Source: Russula earlei (Eukaryota; Basidiomycota; Agaricomycetes; Russulales; Russulaceae). Taken from it: 64,000 nucleotides of DNA. The translations under genes were made by a program, and so were the position numbers. This document shows, in pieces, positions 1 through 12,395 of this stretch. How positions within the stretch are numbered: the stretch's first letter is position 1; every line of letters starts with the position of its first letter. Below the pieces are notes generated by a model. The model saw nothing but the letters and a program-made list of their open reading frames with translations. It ran no database searches and was not told where the DNA came from. The stretch is from assembly GCA_025769875.1 (NCBI GenBank), contig JAGFNK010000005.1:303555-367554 (forward strand), written 5' to 3'.

Positions 1-1896
1 ATTTGATCATCGGATCTCGCAGCAGCAAGTGTAACCGGCAATATGTGTATATGTATCTATCACCTGCCAGGTATTCTAAGGATGGCATGGGGTCGTGGAA
101 GGGCTTGCTATCATTCGTAAGGCAAGCCATACAATCGTGAAGTCATTCGAATGTTCCGACTACGATGTAGGACAGACAAGTAACGTTTAGATGAGTCGTG
201 AAGTTTCCCGTACCCGAGAGTGGAGAGAGAGGAACAAGATCACGCGTGCAAAGCGACGGCTGAACTCCGCGAGTGCGAACAAGAAGGCGATTGGGGTGTT
301 GTTGACGACGCATTGCCGAAAGGATTGACGCGAACGAGTTGAGATAATGCGCAAAGACGCGGAAGATGTTGGCATTCAGAGAGGCAACAGACTGCCTTTA
401 GATACGTAGACCGAAACTAAGGAAGCTGTCCGACGAGTATCGACGGGTGAGAGACAGAGGCGAGGCGAGACAAGAGTTGACGTCGTATGTAGAGGGTGCG
501 GGAAACGAAACCTGTCGTGCTGATGAGATCGTAGCATCAAAGGTAAACGAGTCTGCAGGTGAAGGTGAAGTAACAAATGGAAGATGAAAGCGGAAAGCGG
601 AAAGCGGAAAGCGGAAAGCGGAAAGCGGAAAGCGGAAGCCGAATACATCGTTCCTCCCAGTCCAAAGAGTGTTGAACCCTCCGACTACGAGTCCGCGAGA
701 TGGCGGCGACGCGGCGAGGACGATGGCGCGAGCGTTGAGGGCAGGGAGCCCTTGCGTCCGACGAGAGATGACGACAGCGACGGAAACGAGTGCGTCATGC
801 AGGTCCGCGCGCGGCAGCGCGACGAGGGTGAGGATCGGACCTCGAGGGAAAGTTGAAAGGCGGTCGACGAGGGCGAGAAAGCAGCACGTCAGGGGCTCTT
901 TGAAACCACTACCAGGTGCGGATTTCCCACGGTAAACCGGGAAGCGAAGACGAGTCTTGCTGATGAGCTGAGTCCACTCGCCTAATGGGAAAAACCAGCT
1001 GAGGCTCCCCTCACGCCCTGTTCCTAAATCACAAGACGGACCACTCAACCTACACATTCAAAGGACCCCCTACATCTCATGCCCACTAAGAGTACACCCG
1101 CCGTAAACCTGTCAACGCGTCAACCCTCCCTTCGCATACCCCACACGGAATGCCACCGTACTACTACACATATGCCACCATGAGGCACCTCCAATTCCTG
1201 ACCCGAAACTTTCTTAAACTCAGATTCCCTTTGTTCCCCTTGTGACAAACATACGTGCTGGTAGTGCATCGAGTGGGACGTGGGATGCCGTGACCCTTTC
1301 CTTCTAACGTGGCTTAGGATGTCAATGTTGTCATGTCAATCCAGTCCGCTTGACCGACATCAAATTATTGATCGTCAACGACTTGATCGGGCAGACTGTA
1401 AGCAAGTACGTGATGAATCCATAAATAGCACAATTATCAGCGGGAAAAATATTCATTCACAGATGTATGTACGAACTGCCGGCCTTGCATGTCCTACATA
1501 CAAGGTAGAATATGCGTGTCACGCAGAGGGGAAACAGGCGCTAAGATGGTCGAACATCGCTATCCGCCCTACATTGGCACAGACCAGTTATATGAGTGGC
1601 TTGGCTGCAATTTGACTTGAGGTGCGGTATGAAGGAATTTGATGGGGAAGAAAAGCTGAGCCTTAAATAGAAGCAAGGTGCGTGGGAAAGAGCGCGTCGC
1701 TACTAACTAAGATCAAATCTGTAGGCTGAGCCGGGCAAAGTCATCACCTCACCCCATCCCCAAAGATGCCAATTACCCGACCCTCTCTTTGCCTCGCTTG
1801 CCCTCACCTGCCCCTCAGTCCGCGGTCCTCACCCCCCTCCCACATCGCCTCTGCTGCAGGCACCTCCTTCCTTTTATTTAATCCCTTTCCTTTTCT
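1..1896. other. No confident gene
   Basis: Open frames here are short or compositionally odd. The longest, on the minus strand at 398-1057, is open mainly across a 7-nt repeat and shows no family motif. I see no tRNA or transposon end. The last 150 bases before the deacetylase start codon are pyrimidine-rich, as expected of a fungal promoter and 5' leader. Confidence 0.5.
587..635. repeat. 7-nt tandem repeat, seven copies
   Basis: AAAGCGG is repeated seven times without interruption, then decays into AAGCCG. A 7-nt unit shifts frame at every copy, so it reads as a repeating Ser-Ala-Phe-Arg-Phe-Pro-Leu peptide on the minus strand and a Lys/Ser/Gly/Arg peptide on the plus strand. Looks like a simple microsatellite. 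Confidence 0.9.
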
Positions 1897-3932
1897 ATGC
1901 GCCCTTTTGCCCTCCTCGTCCTCCTTTTACCCGCCCTATCTCTCGCCCAGGACGGCAGTGTCAGTGGGGCGACCTCTAGCGCCGCCGCTGCCGGATATTC
2001 TTGCGACCCTACAGTATGCAAGCTCCCCGCTTGCAATTGTGCTAGCACGAGCCCACCAGGCGGTCTTAGCCCCGTAATTATTATTTTCCCCCTTCGTCGT
2101 CCCAACTCTTTGCTGTTCCCCTGTGTGGGTTGTGCCTGCTCACAATACCGTCTTGATTGGTTTCCCATTGGCGTGGCTTCTGATTTTTACTCGTTGGCAG
2201 AGCGAGGTTCCCATGTTCATCGTCTACACTGCGGACGATGCCGTCCAATCCTACACCCTCGATTCCGTCAACCAGTTCCTTGCTCATCGCAAAAATCCGA
2301 ATGGCTGTCAGCCCAAAATGTCATACTATGTCTCCCTAAATTATACCAATTATACCCTCGTTACCGACTGGTACGTCGCCGGTAACGAGATCGCCGACCA
2401 CACGTATGTCATCGTCGTCATTTTCCATTTCGTCCGTTACCTGGTCTTCCTGACCCCTTCCATAGCATGACCCATGTCGGTTTACCACCCAACAACGAAA
2501 TCGATGGAAACCTCATAGCTCTCAACGCCCTTGCTGGCATCCCTCTTTCGGCCATCAGTGGCTTCCGAGCACCCTATCTAAATTTCTCCAATGAAACCCT
2601 GACCCATCTGGCTGCCGCTGGCTTCACCTATGATACGAGTGCGACCGCATCGATTCCTGTTACAGCAAATTATACGGACGCCTTTTGGCCGTACACCCTT
2701 GATTACGGATTGGCAAACAATTGTCTTACAAATATCGGCGTGTGCCATGGACAGCCAAAGCTCCCCGGTTTTTGGGAGGTCCCCATGTATGCCCTCTTCG
2801 ACAGTCGTGGTCAGAGCGGCATCCACCTCATGGATCCTTGGCTGTGGGTGTTGTCATGTTCTCAATTCCCAATAACCCTTGATTAACATGTTCTACCAGC
2901 GACTCTGCGAACGGTGGAACCACGGTCGACGATAACGCGACTTTAGCGTACATGCAAAGCACTTTCATGGCACACTATAACGGCAATCGTCAACCATTTG
3001 GACTTTATACTCACCCTATTCATACCGCGGTGCGGAGTCACCGCCTTCTTTGCCTCCCTTTTCTTATCGCTTCTTCCAGACCACATATCCTGGTGTCCAG
3101 GTACCGCTATCCACCATCAACATGATAAACGCATTCCTAGATTGGGCGCAAGTGCAGGCGGGGGGTGTGTTATTTTCCATTACGTGTTTGTCTGACCGCT
3201 ATCTTATTTGGGTGCACCAGTGTGGATTGTTTCGACGGAACAACTATTATCCTGGGTCCAGAACCCAGTCCCCCTCTCCCAGTTAAATTCGTTCGAGCCC
3301 CTTAAATGCTCAACGCCACAGGTCAATGCGTCAATATGTGATGGCATTCCTGCTAATGAGCATGGTCTACTCGATCTTTGCGCCTTCTCCGATTTTCCAT
3401 TCTTCACATGTGTAAGTTGAGAGAGATCATTCTGATTACCTTTCTGATAAATTTATAATTATAGTATGGCTGTCCTGTAACGGAGCCTACTCCTGATAAC
3501 CCTAACCCGGTACAGGTTACCTCAAACGGTCAGCAGCCTCGCGAACGCCGTAAGTAGCTCTTTACCCATCACTCCATGTGTAGGTGACGCGCTAGTCTAG
3601 TGCCTGCAAATTGTTCCACCCCTTGGTGGGATCCCATCGCCGGAAAATGCCTCTGTACCGGGTCCAGTTGCCAATTCCAGGACAATTCACGCCCTATCGG
3701 GGTAAGCTTTCCTCCTCTACGTTTAGCCTGGCTGAATATTTATCCACTGTAGCCTAATGGCGCGAATCTCACTGGTGGTGGTTTCGGCGGTAACGTCTCA
3801 TCGCCGTCCGCGTCAGCCACTTTCGTGCCGTTCAATGGTAACGCGGCCCCGATCTTTCCCATTGGCACTTGGCCGGCAATCATGCTTGGAGTCTTTGGGG
3901 TTGTATGCGGATTATATACAGTTCAGGTCTGA
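1897..3932 (+). CDS. Secreted chitin deacetylase-like protein (polysaccharide deacetylase family)
   Basis: Likely removes acetyl groups from chitin or a related wall polysaccharide outside the cell. The start is chosen because it opens a signal peptide (MRPFALLVLLLPALSLAQ) followed by a short Cys-rich stretch. Deacetylase motifs, in order, are TADDAV (paired Asp), DHTMTH (metal-binding His-x3-His, split by an intron at 2404-2465), GFRAPY, and YTHPIH. Other introns by eye: 2074-2200, 2844-2899, one ending just before the TTYPG segment, 3165-3220, and three more after the FTC, PRER and RPIG segments. The C-terminus is Ser/Gly-rich and ends in a hydrophobic stretch, which could be a GPI-anchor signal or membrane segment. 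Motif 1 reads TADDA rather than the textbook TFDDG, so activity is likely but not certain. The last coding bases and 3' flank recur inverted at 12.4-12.66 kb. Confidence 0.88.
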
Positions 3933-4105
3933 TGCGAGTCCAATAACTTTTGGATAGACGTATAGGCCTGTATCAACAGACGACCATCGTGACCAGACTC
4001 TCATTCTTTTATGTCCGCCACGAGTCGCATGGACTTTGTCTCATTTATTTCGGTCTTCGGCATCAATAGCATCACTATTCCACAATTGGTTCTTTGTACG
4101 AGAAT
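3863..4105 (+). repeat. Duplicated segment, copy A (deacetylase 3' end)
   Basis: About 240 bases covering the last coding bases of the deacetylase gene and its 3' flank match the reverse complement of 12395-12660 with scattered substitutions and small indels. Shared landmarks are the CCGGCAATCATGCTTGGAGT block, CAACAGACGACCATCGTGAC, and TTATGTCCGCCACGAGTCGC. Copy A lacks about 20 bases present in copy B just after the GTTCAG near the stop codon. Confidence 0.8.
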
Positions 4106-4224
4106 TCCCTGTATCGGTGATCATGGGACGTTGCACGAGAACAGGGGGCATTCTGCATTGCCATTGTAAAGCTTATAACAGAATACAAGCTAAAGGCATG
4201 AAAAGGAATCTTCCCACGTCATCT

Positions 4225-4871
4225 TTAGATGGTAGTCTCATATCGTACAGGCACAATGGTTTGTGGGGTGTTGTTCACAACAGAAACGGTATGCGCCCCG
4301 CGGGGGAGCACTGGAACTCGCCTCAAGTTAACGCGCTCTACCAAGAAAAGGAATGAGTGTACGAATATACGGGGTTGTCATTCAAAGAACGTACCGCCTT
4401 TAGCCTTGGCCTCCACGTGAGCGTCATGATTGCGCTTCACTCTGTCCAAGAACTCCTGCCGACATTTGGAATGGCGAATATGTTCGACACGGATGTTCAC
4501 GCGCTTTTCGATGTAGCGGTTGCCGACGATCTTGTTGACGATGACACCAACGGCATGGGGGGTGACATTGTACACGATTCCGGTCCGCCTGTGAGGTGAC
4601 ATTAGAGGACTGGGCGGTCTGTGAAGGTAACGAAGACGGACCCGTGGTAAAACTTGTGAGGCATGCCCTTTTGTTGTGCCGCGTTTGCCTTGATGTCGAC
4701 GATATCCCCGACGCGGTATGGAATCAAGAAGGTCGCAATTTTGACATGACCATGTTCTGCGCAAGCCAGGTTTCATATTCTATATTGCAGAGCAGGAACG
4801 GAATATGCACCTTTGAAGCCTCTCTTGAACATATGACGCGTACGCGCCCTGTATCCGTAGGAGTGCGGCAT
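4225..4871 (-). CDS. RPL21: 60S ribosomal protein L21 (eL21)
   Basis: Structural protein of the large cytosolic ribosomal subunit. The start MPHSYGYRARTRHMFKRGF is the family's conserved N-terminus. Three introns keep frame: one after RGFK, one after KFYHG, and one (4338-4394) after AKAKG. The core contains RTGIVYNVTPHAVGVIVNK and RHSKCRQEFLDRVK. The final exon ends in VRYETTI, the usual eL21 tail, so the stop is at 4225-4227; the in-frame TGA at 4378-4380 lies inside the last intron. The gene lies head to head with RPS9, with about 270 bp between start codons. Confidence 0.95.
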
Positions 4872-5140
4872 TTATAGAACTTTTAAAAAGACGTAGATTT
4901 ATAAGCAAGAAAGTACACGAAATTTATGGAGAATACGTACGATCGTTGGAGAGGGGGTCTGCTTGAGCGAGGCACGGAGAAAGTGAGCAGCAACTGACGA
5001 TGGACTACCGGGTCTTGCCGAGTGGCTGCAGTTACCTGTATAGTTGTTGGCCGCGGCCGCGCAAACCTTGTATTGATCGTGTCTGAGCCCCTCCACCTCG
5101 AGCGAGTAGGCGTCGTCCCCATCCCCAAAAGTGAAGAGTA
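4872..5140. promoter_or_regulatory. Shared divergent promoter of RPL21 and RPS9
   Basis: These roughly 270 bases separate the start codons of two divergently transcribed cytosolic ribosomal protein genes, so both core promoters must lie here or in the 5' leaders. Bidirectional control of ribosomal protein genes is common in fungi. I cannot name a specific factor site with confidence. Confidence 0.55.
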
Positions 5141-5983
5141 ATGCCCAGGTAACAGTAACACAACGCCTAACGCATAGTTTCTGACGCGTCACATACAGGG
5201 CCCCGAGGAACCACTCCAAGACGTAAGCAGTTTATCATACAAGATCCACTTCGGTGGAGGGATACACGACGCTGATCACAGCCGTGCCCCATGCATATGT
5301 GTATAGTTACAAGGTCCCCCGTCGACCTTTCGGATCCGCACGTCTCGATGCCGAGCTGAAGGTTCGCACCCCATGCCTATTCTTGCACGTTCTTTTTAGC
5401 CTCACGTGCAATGAAACAGCTCGCAGGCGAGTACGGGCTCCGCAACAAGCGTGAGATCTGGCGTATCGCTCTTATTCTCTCAAAAATCCGTCGTGCCGCT
5501 CGTGAGCTGCTCAAGCTCGACGACAAAGACCCAAAACGTCTGTTCGAGGGCAATGCGCTCATCCGTCGGCTTGTGCGCATCGGCGTACTCGACGAGACGC
5601 GCATGCGACTTGATTACGTGCTCGCTCTCAAGATCGAAGACTTCTTGGAACGCCGCCTGCAAACGCAGGTATTCAAGCTTGGCCTCGCGAAGAGCATCCA
5701 CCATGCGCGAGTTTTGATCAGACAACGTCACATCCGGTGCGGCTTGTTCCTAACATCCTCGGCTCATCGGCTAATGATCTGATCGTTTCACATGTACCAC
5801 TACAGAGTAGGAAAGCAAATCGTGAACGTCCCCTCATTTGTGGTCCGCCTTGACTCCCAAAAACACATTGACTTCGCCCTCACATCGCCATACGGAGGGG
5901 GTCGCCCTGGTCGTGTGAAGCGCAAGCGCGCGGCAGCGGCGGCCAAGAAGGAAGAAGGCGGTGATGAGGAGGAAGAAGAATAG
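5141..5983 (+). CDS. RPS9: 40S ribosomal protein S9 (uS4)
   Basis: Small-subunit ribosomal protein that helps set decoding accuracy. The start is placed at an 8-base first exon, because joining across introns 5149-5198 and 5223-5306 gives [20 protein letters not shown], the conserved uS4 N-terminus. Further introns are 5362-5419 and 5737-5805. The body contains [30 protein letters not shown] and [18 protein letters not shown], with [18 protein letters not shown] after the last intron. It ends in the usual basic/acidic tail. Five exons, all in frame. Confidence 0.96.
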
Positions 5984-6187
5984 ATGTTATGATTGATGCA
6001 TGGCTTCTTTCTTCTTTTGATAAAAAAAATAATAAATATTTTCTCTAAACGATGAAACGTGTGAAACGTTAACTTTAAATGGGCGAACCCGTTGAAATGC
6101 GGTCGATGCTCAGTCACGACCTCTGCTTTCACCGTGCCTCAGCCTTTCCTCAGCTCAGCCCAGTCACAGTTCCTTCACGCTGTCTGC

Positions 6188-9100
6188 ATGTCCCAGCAGT
6201 CCATTCTTTTAACTCCTTCGGCTTCAGTAGAAAGACTTGCCCGCTGGAATGATGCCACAGATCCCTCTGACCTGGAGGACCCTCCTCAATTAGAACAAGT
6301 AGACCAGACAGTGCCTGATACTCTCAAGGCGGACGGCGTGCCAGATGTAGACAAGGCGAACCGCTCGCCGATACTAGAATCGACCCCTACTGGCCCATCC
6401 CCAACATCTGGCAGTCCTCCCGTGATCATTCGCGATTCAGCCAGCTTGCATAACCTTCCTGTTGTTCAGGTGACCCCCCCGCAGCACCCTCCATCGCGAC
6501 CTCAAGCCCCGGATATCCCTTCTCAAAGTGACGATGATGGCGCGGACGTCGTATCGAGAAGCGCCCAGTCAAGTGCCAGCACACAGCTCCCTTCGCGACG
6601 AAGAAGCATCAGATCGCGCTCAACCCTGGACGTGCGTCCGTCGTGTTGTTATGCTTTTCACTAAGCGTCTCACGCCTCATTTCTGTGTAAACATAGGGTC
6701 GATCCTCCAACCGCCTCTCGGGGTTTTTTTCCCATTTGATGCATCGGCGTGACAATGTGCCGCCCCCATCTGGTGCCGTGACACATCAAGAGTCGACAAA
6801 TACGCCCGAAGGCTCTGCGCTTCCCTCTAGGGAATCTTCCCCTCTGCCGATTCCCAGGCCTTCCACTCCTCCACCCCCGTTGCCGTCCCCGTCCTTAACT
6901 GAACTGGGCCTCTCTTTATCCATTCTTACCGAACGCTTGGCACCCTCTCATTTCAGCACCCCACCGACCAGTGGTGCTTTTCTAGCTCCCCATTACCTTC
7001 TCCTTTGCCATGCTCAAGGTCTGGACGTGTTACCACTGGTCTCGCCTCCCGCGCCGGTGCCATATGCCTTGATCCGCCGCGTTAGTTTCAAAAGCGTTGT
7101 CGTGATGGAACACCGAGGTGTTCTCGTGGCCATTTCTGGCCGTCGCGACGGAGTGCGCGTTTACGCCCTCGATGAGATAAAAAAGGCTGTTGAATGGCGC
7201 CTAGATGTCGAGATTCGCCGTGCACGAGAGAAGTTACGCAGAGAAGAAGCAAAGCGCCCCCCACCTAGGGATGCTATACCAAGTGACATATTCTCTCTTG
7301 AGAAAACGACCATCTCCCACTCGAATTTGCGCCGTTCCCCTTCTGCAGGTGCTACGTTCTCTTCTTCTAGGAAGGGGTCTCAACCCAAAAAAGCCAAGAC
7401 GCCTCCGCAGACCCCTATCCAGCCTACATGTCCTCCCGCTGCTATAGGTCATCTACCATTGGGCCCTCCCCCCGCTTACAGGAGCGGGAGCGCATCCCCA
7501 CCTCGGCACCTGCTGAGACAAAATTCTACCCCATCTGTTCGTGCAACCCGTGGCCGGAGTACGTCTGTCAATGATGTATTGAGAGGCACGGTCTCCCGGC
7601 GAGCAACTGAAATCATTGAGCTGGACAACAACCGCGTTGCAGATGCGAAAGATGATTGGATGGAAGAATCCCATAGTGATGACGAGGCGATCAATGTGGT
7701 CGCAGCTGGTGCAACCGGTAGCCAAGCTTTAGACGAACGGACAAGCTCGATGGTGGCAGCGGAGTCAACAGCTAGCAACGCCTCAGGTCTGGATGGGGCG
7801 GCTTCACGCAATGCTCGACCCCTTTCGACGACGACCCTTACACCGGCGAGGTTTCGTCGAGCATCACGCCAGTCTGACCTTGACCCCTCTGATCCCCGTC
7901 CATCCATACCTCCATCTCCTACACCCACCCTCCTTACTCTCCGACAGGCGCTTGCAACGTCCCCGGCAACGGGTGCTAGTCATGGGATGATTTCGAGAGG
8001 TCCACGACTCACGAACTCCCAAATTCAGGACCAGGATCCCGATGACGATGACGAGAACGAGAATCGGGGTAGTGCGCCCATCAATGAACCCATATCCTTC
8101 GCGCAAGCTCTGCTGGAGAGCCGCCTACCAGAATTGCCGCCACTTGGCACGCGTCTTCCCCAACAGGCTATTCTCATCACACAGTCACAACCTGTTGCCA
8201 CAGGTGAGGAGGATGTACCCAGCAGCCCTGTCTCCTCGAACATGCCGAGCAACCCCACTAGGACGAGTAATGATACACTTGCCAGCAGGCGTCGTAGGCG
8301 ACGATGGTCAGTGTTAGATGGGATCTTCACTGGGCCCGTTGGGCAACTTGATGGGCAGACTCCGACGACACCATCGCCTCGGGATTCTCAAGATATTCGA
8401 ATACAGGGTGGACGACCCGATCAGCGATCACATTCCTCGTCCAGATTGTCCCCAGCAGTCACCCCGGCTCATTCCCGAAGCACTGAGTTGACGGTCGACC
8501 CTTCCCCAATCTTCGCCCCATCGCACTCACGTTTCTTTTCCCGCATTCTAAGTAGCGCATTCTCCCATCGCCGTTCCGAAGATAGCGTAGATTCAGTGCA
8601 ACTTCGTGTAGAGAATGCCGACGGCTTTGGTCGAAAGCAACAAGCTCACGCTCCGCCACCAGCTCCAGCACCGAAGTTGGAATATGTCAAACTTCCTGGG
8701 ACGAAGGGTTCCATTATGATCAAGGCTGTTGAAACGCATAAGAAGAGGCGAGTCGGACTGTCCTCACGTATACTATTTTTCTTGACAATAATATGATAGC
8801 TTTCTTGCCATTCTATGCGGTGAAAACGGGGAGAAGGTTGAGCTCTTTGCTGGCACTTATAGGACAGCCCTTGGGCTGTCACGCACATTCATTTTACCGG
8901 ATTCGCCCCGGTCTCTAGAATTGCAACTACAGGGTGACGACCTTGTCGAGGTCTTTCTCGTCTTCTCACAGAATGTGTTTGGGCTTGAGCCTGCCACTGT
9001 TCGGGTGCGTGAGGTCCGGCTTGGGCGGGCGGAAAGAAGAGCAGCACGCAGGCGTGCACGCGAACTCCAAGTAGACGATCTTCTGACAGTCCCTGATTCG

Positions 9101-10468
9101 GATGCCGCGCCTACGATGGAAGCCCCCGCTAATGTCAACATTAGGGTTGGACTATCTGTCCCATCATCTATATCTGTCACCACTGAGATCTCGGCTGGGA
9201 CTACTCTTGTTGGTGGTCACTCACCTTCTGCCTCACAGCCCAATGTGGCCCAACGTCCTGCTGGCGCCGCAGCGCTAGGGATTGAAGATATCCCAACGCC
9301 TCCGCGTCCCTACTCAACCTTCCAGCAGCTGTCTTTCTCTCCAGCGTTTCCACTTGCTGCGATCGTGGACGAATATGTCATTCCTCCGACATACCCGGAC
9401 TTTCTGCATTACCGTAGCATCCACGAACCAGAAGTCAACGGAAATGCGGACGTAGATTTATCACAGATACAGTTTTCACCGCCGGGTCTCCCTATTCCCT
9501 GTGTAGCGCCGCCGTCAAGGTGGTTCTATCGTGACCCAAAGGGTGTTGTCCACGGTGAGTTATCAATTCGGGGTGTTTACTTTACTGGCGCTCACAAACG
9601 GACAGGACCGTGGTTATCGTCACGCATGCACGCTTGGTACCGAGAAGCGTTGTTGCCTCCTGACCTTCCCGTACGACGGGAGGAAGACACGGAATTCGTT
9701 TTACTGAAAGATCTACGGCAGCATTGCGTGGATCCTTCCCAGCCATTTGGACCTGCTGTGACTCGAACGGTTGTCGGAGAGTTGCCGCTCAGCAGTCCCT
9801 GCGACGGGAAGCCCCTGCTCCCGCCGATATCTTTGCTATCGCAGTCACGACTTTTTGGGCCCCCTTCATTGTTCTACTCCTCTAGAGGTGGCCACAGTAC
9901 GACTATAGTCGACGGTCGAGGGAGGTCTGTTTTGAAAGAGCGCTTCCTGTGGACCCCAGACGAACAGGACATTGATGGGCAAACGATCAGTTCCGGTCGT
10001 CTCGGTGATGTTAAACGCCTGGAAGCGTTTGATTTGCATGGCTGCTCTGTTCTTGTAGCCCTGCGGCAGGGTGGATTCGAGGCGGTGGAGTTGAACGATG
10101 CACTCTTACGACCAGCCGATGCCTCTCGCGATGTCCTCCCTCATTTCACAACGTCACCCTTCCAGATGAACCGTCGGAAGATCTTCACGTGGAGGATCGG
10201 CTCACCAGCTTTCTCGACATCCTCGACCTTCGCGACTGGTACGACACCGCCGCGACCCTCTTCTCGCCACGCCACGCCGGCAAAGAGGATCAACAGCGCT
10301 CCGGGGAAGTCTTCCGCGCGGCCCGAGTTTGGCCACAGTGACGTTGAGGGAGAGCATCCCCGAAACGAAATTATGTTCCTTGGACGACAGGGAGACGATG
10401 TGTATCTCTGTGAACGCGACGGAGACACATTCCGCATTTTACGAATTTCTCCATTCAACACGAATTAA
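6188..10468 (+). CDS. CNH (citron homology) domain protein
   Basis: Predicted about 1,387 residues. Exons are 6188-6631, 6697-8747 and 8800-10468, which stay in frame throughout. The N-terminal half is a low-complexity Ser/Pro-rich region, with one folded-looking block around 7060-7250 (RRVSFKSVVVMEHRGVLVAI then VRVYALDEIKKAVEW). CNH-like beta-propeller sequence resumes near 8680 (KLEYVKLPGTKGSIMIKAVE) and runs into SFLAILCGENGEKVELFAGT. CNH domains act as protein-interaction modules in Rho/Rab signalling. No GEF, PH or kinase domain is visible, so the role is open. The second intron (8748-8799) needs a GC donor (AG|GCGAGT). An in-frame ATG also exists at 6092; 6188 is preferred because the stretch between them looks like leader sequence. 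Confidence 0.75.
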
Positions 10469-10739
10469 ATATGTTGGCAAGCACTCGTCGAGACGAACGG
10501 ACATACACGACCTAAATTCATGCACTACTATTTAACGTCATTCATAATCCTCGTTGCTGTATATCACTCCATCTGTGTCCCTTGATTCTACCTTTCACCT
10601 ACATGTGCACTGTGTCTGCCATCATCTTTATTGTCATGTCGTACTTATTCTACGCCTTGCACAACATGTCCGATGTGTATTGCAGCATCGTTAGCAACCC
10701 GACAACACCCTTGTGGCACACGTGAACGGGCGGGGAGGC

Positions 10740-11960
10740 GATGTGGGAGGCAGCATGCGGTGTGCAGTTGGCGGCGACTGCTTCTCCTGCGGCGGCGGCG
10801 TGGCGGCGGGTTCTGCTCCTGTCGTGGCGTGTCGTGGCTAGGTTCGTGGCCTTCTTAGTCTTCTGGGAGGGTGCTGGTGGCGAGGTGTTGCGACGGTGCG
10901 GCGGTGCTGGTGTCGCGCGAAACTGGAACTAATGCGGCGGGCGCTAAGACGAAGGCTGGGGGTGAGACCGAGAAGGCGGCGACGACGGAGGCGGACGGAG
11001 CGGAGGCAACGACGGAGGGCGCGACGACGGGAGGGGAGATGGCAGTGGGCGACGCGGGGGCGACGGCAGACGGCGGGGACAGAGCGGTAGGGGCGCGGTG
11101 GCGGCTGCTGAGACTGAGACGATTGTGGCTGAGGGCATGGCAGAGACAGCGGCGGCTGGCGATGCTGGCGATACGGCGGACCGGGCTGAACTGACGAGTG
11201 TGGGCGAGGCTAAGACGGAGGCTGATGCGAAGTCGGCGGCTCGGCACGACTGAGGCTACTGTGGCGGCGGACGAGGCTGACGAGACTGAAACTGAGCGGC
11301 GGGGGACGAGACTGTAATGGCGGTTGGCGAGACTGAGGCTAAGGAGGCGATGGCGGTCGAGACTGAAGTGACGATTGAGGGTGCGGGAGCGGGTGAGACG
11401 GTGGTGGTGGAGGCGGCGGCGTGTGGCACTAAGACGTCGGTGGGTGAGGCTGAGACTACGGGGGCGGCAGGGCGCGAGACGAGGGCAGTAGGAGCGACGG
11501 AGGCGGTTGGCAATGCCGAGGACGGGACTGAAGGGCGCGGAGGCTGTGGCCGATGCGGGGCGCAGTGGCAGTGGCTGGTGAGGCTGTGGCTGGGGCTGGC
11601 GGAGAGGAGGGGACAGAGGGCGCGGCAGCGGCGGACAAGACTGAGGCGGTGGGCGATACTGAGACGACCGGGGCGATGGCTGTGACGATTGTGGGCGAAG
11701 CAGGGACGGCGGTTGGAGAGGCTGAAGATGTAGCTGTAGCTGGAGCCACTGGGGCGATCGGAGCGACGACGGAGGTGGAAGAGACTGAGGTGGCGGCGAT
11801 GACGACTGTGGGCGACAGAGAGATGGCGGCGGAAGCTGGTGACGTGGGGACAGTGGCTGCGATGGAGGACAAAGCTGGGAATGGTGAAGGGGAAACAGAA
11901 GATTGTGACCGGGCGAGTCGAGGCCGTGGTGAAAGGCTTGAGATGCGAACGCGTCGCGTG
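10740..11960. repeat. G-rich strand-asymmetric degenerate repeat
   Basis: About 1.2 kb of plus-strand sequence made mostly of GAG, GAC, GGC and GCG triplets, with recurring GAGACTGAGGC-like words. All frames are partly open: plus frames give acidic Ala/Thr/Glu/Gly peptides, minus frames give Ser/Pro/Ala/Arg-rich ones. Similar peptide words (such as TEAVG) turn up in successive different plus frames, which fits a repeat broken by indels rather than a current gene. A minus frame of 374 codons at 10855-11979 is open but has no family signature. The flanks 10469-10740 and 11960-12064 hold 3' flank and an AT run near 12040-12062. Confidence 0.6.
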
Positions 11961-12064
11961 AGCTAGGGCGTGGCGGCAAGCATGGTCAGGAGGGGTGGGC
12001 GATGCAGTCGAGGTCTTACACTATCGCGCGCACTGCTCGATATATATATATAATATAATATAAT

Positions 12065-12395
12065 GTTCAATAGGATCGGATGGTATCTAGTTCCAGTTTG
12101 CAGAAGCAATGTTCTGTCTGTAGATATGTAATTACTCTGTCATCCATAATCTCGCGAAGTGGTGAGCACTGCGCAAGGGTTCCAGGTGTGGGTACATTCA
12201 TGAGCCTGACATTGTTCCCAATAACCAAGACACCAAGAAGTTGGACAAACATTGGATGACCTGCTGTTGTAACTTTGTCTTGAAAAGCCGCGAGATATTC
12301 CCCTAGTTGTCCCAAGCCAGTTGCCTCTGTGCAACCATTGGACTTTACTTCTACAATGACCAGAACATGATCGTCATGTAGAGATTACAGTAACA
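12065..12395 (-). pseudogene. Relic with a nuclease-like EVK motif
   Basis: The minus strand reads DDHVLVIVEVKSNGCTEATG followed by LGQLGEYLAAF, a GHPMFVQLLGVLVIG segment, and a stop near 12070. A hydrophobic strand ending in E-x-K after an upstream Asp resembles the PD-(D/E)XK nuclease core, but this is short and I recognise no named family. Upstream, the open frame (12385-12687) ends at a stop with no acceptor linking it to this segment, so it looks decayed. Confidence 0.3.

Noticed and set aside
398..1057. 219-codon minus-strand open frame
   Set aside because: Runs through a 7-nt microsatellite and has no recognisable domain or start context.
10855..11979. 374-codon minus-strand open frame
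   Set aside because: Its openness follows from the G-rich repeat composition; several other frames are open too and none shows a family motif.
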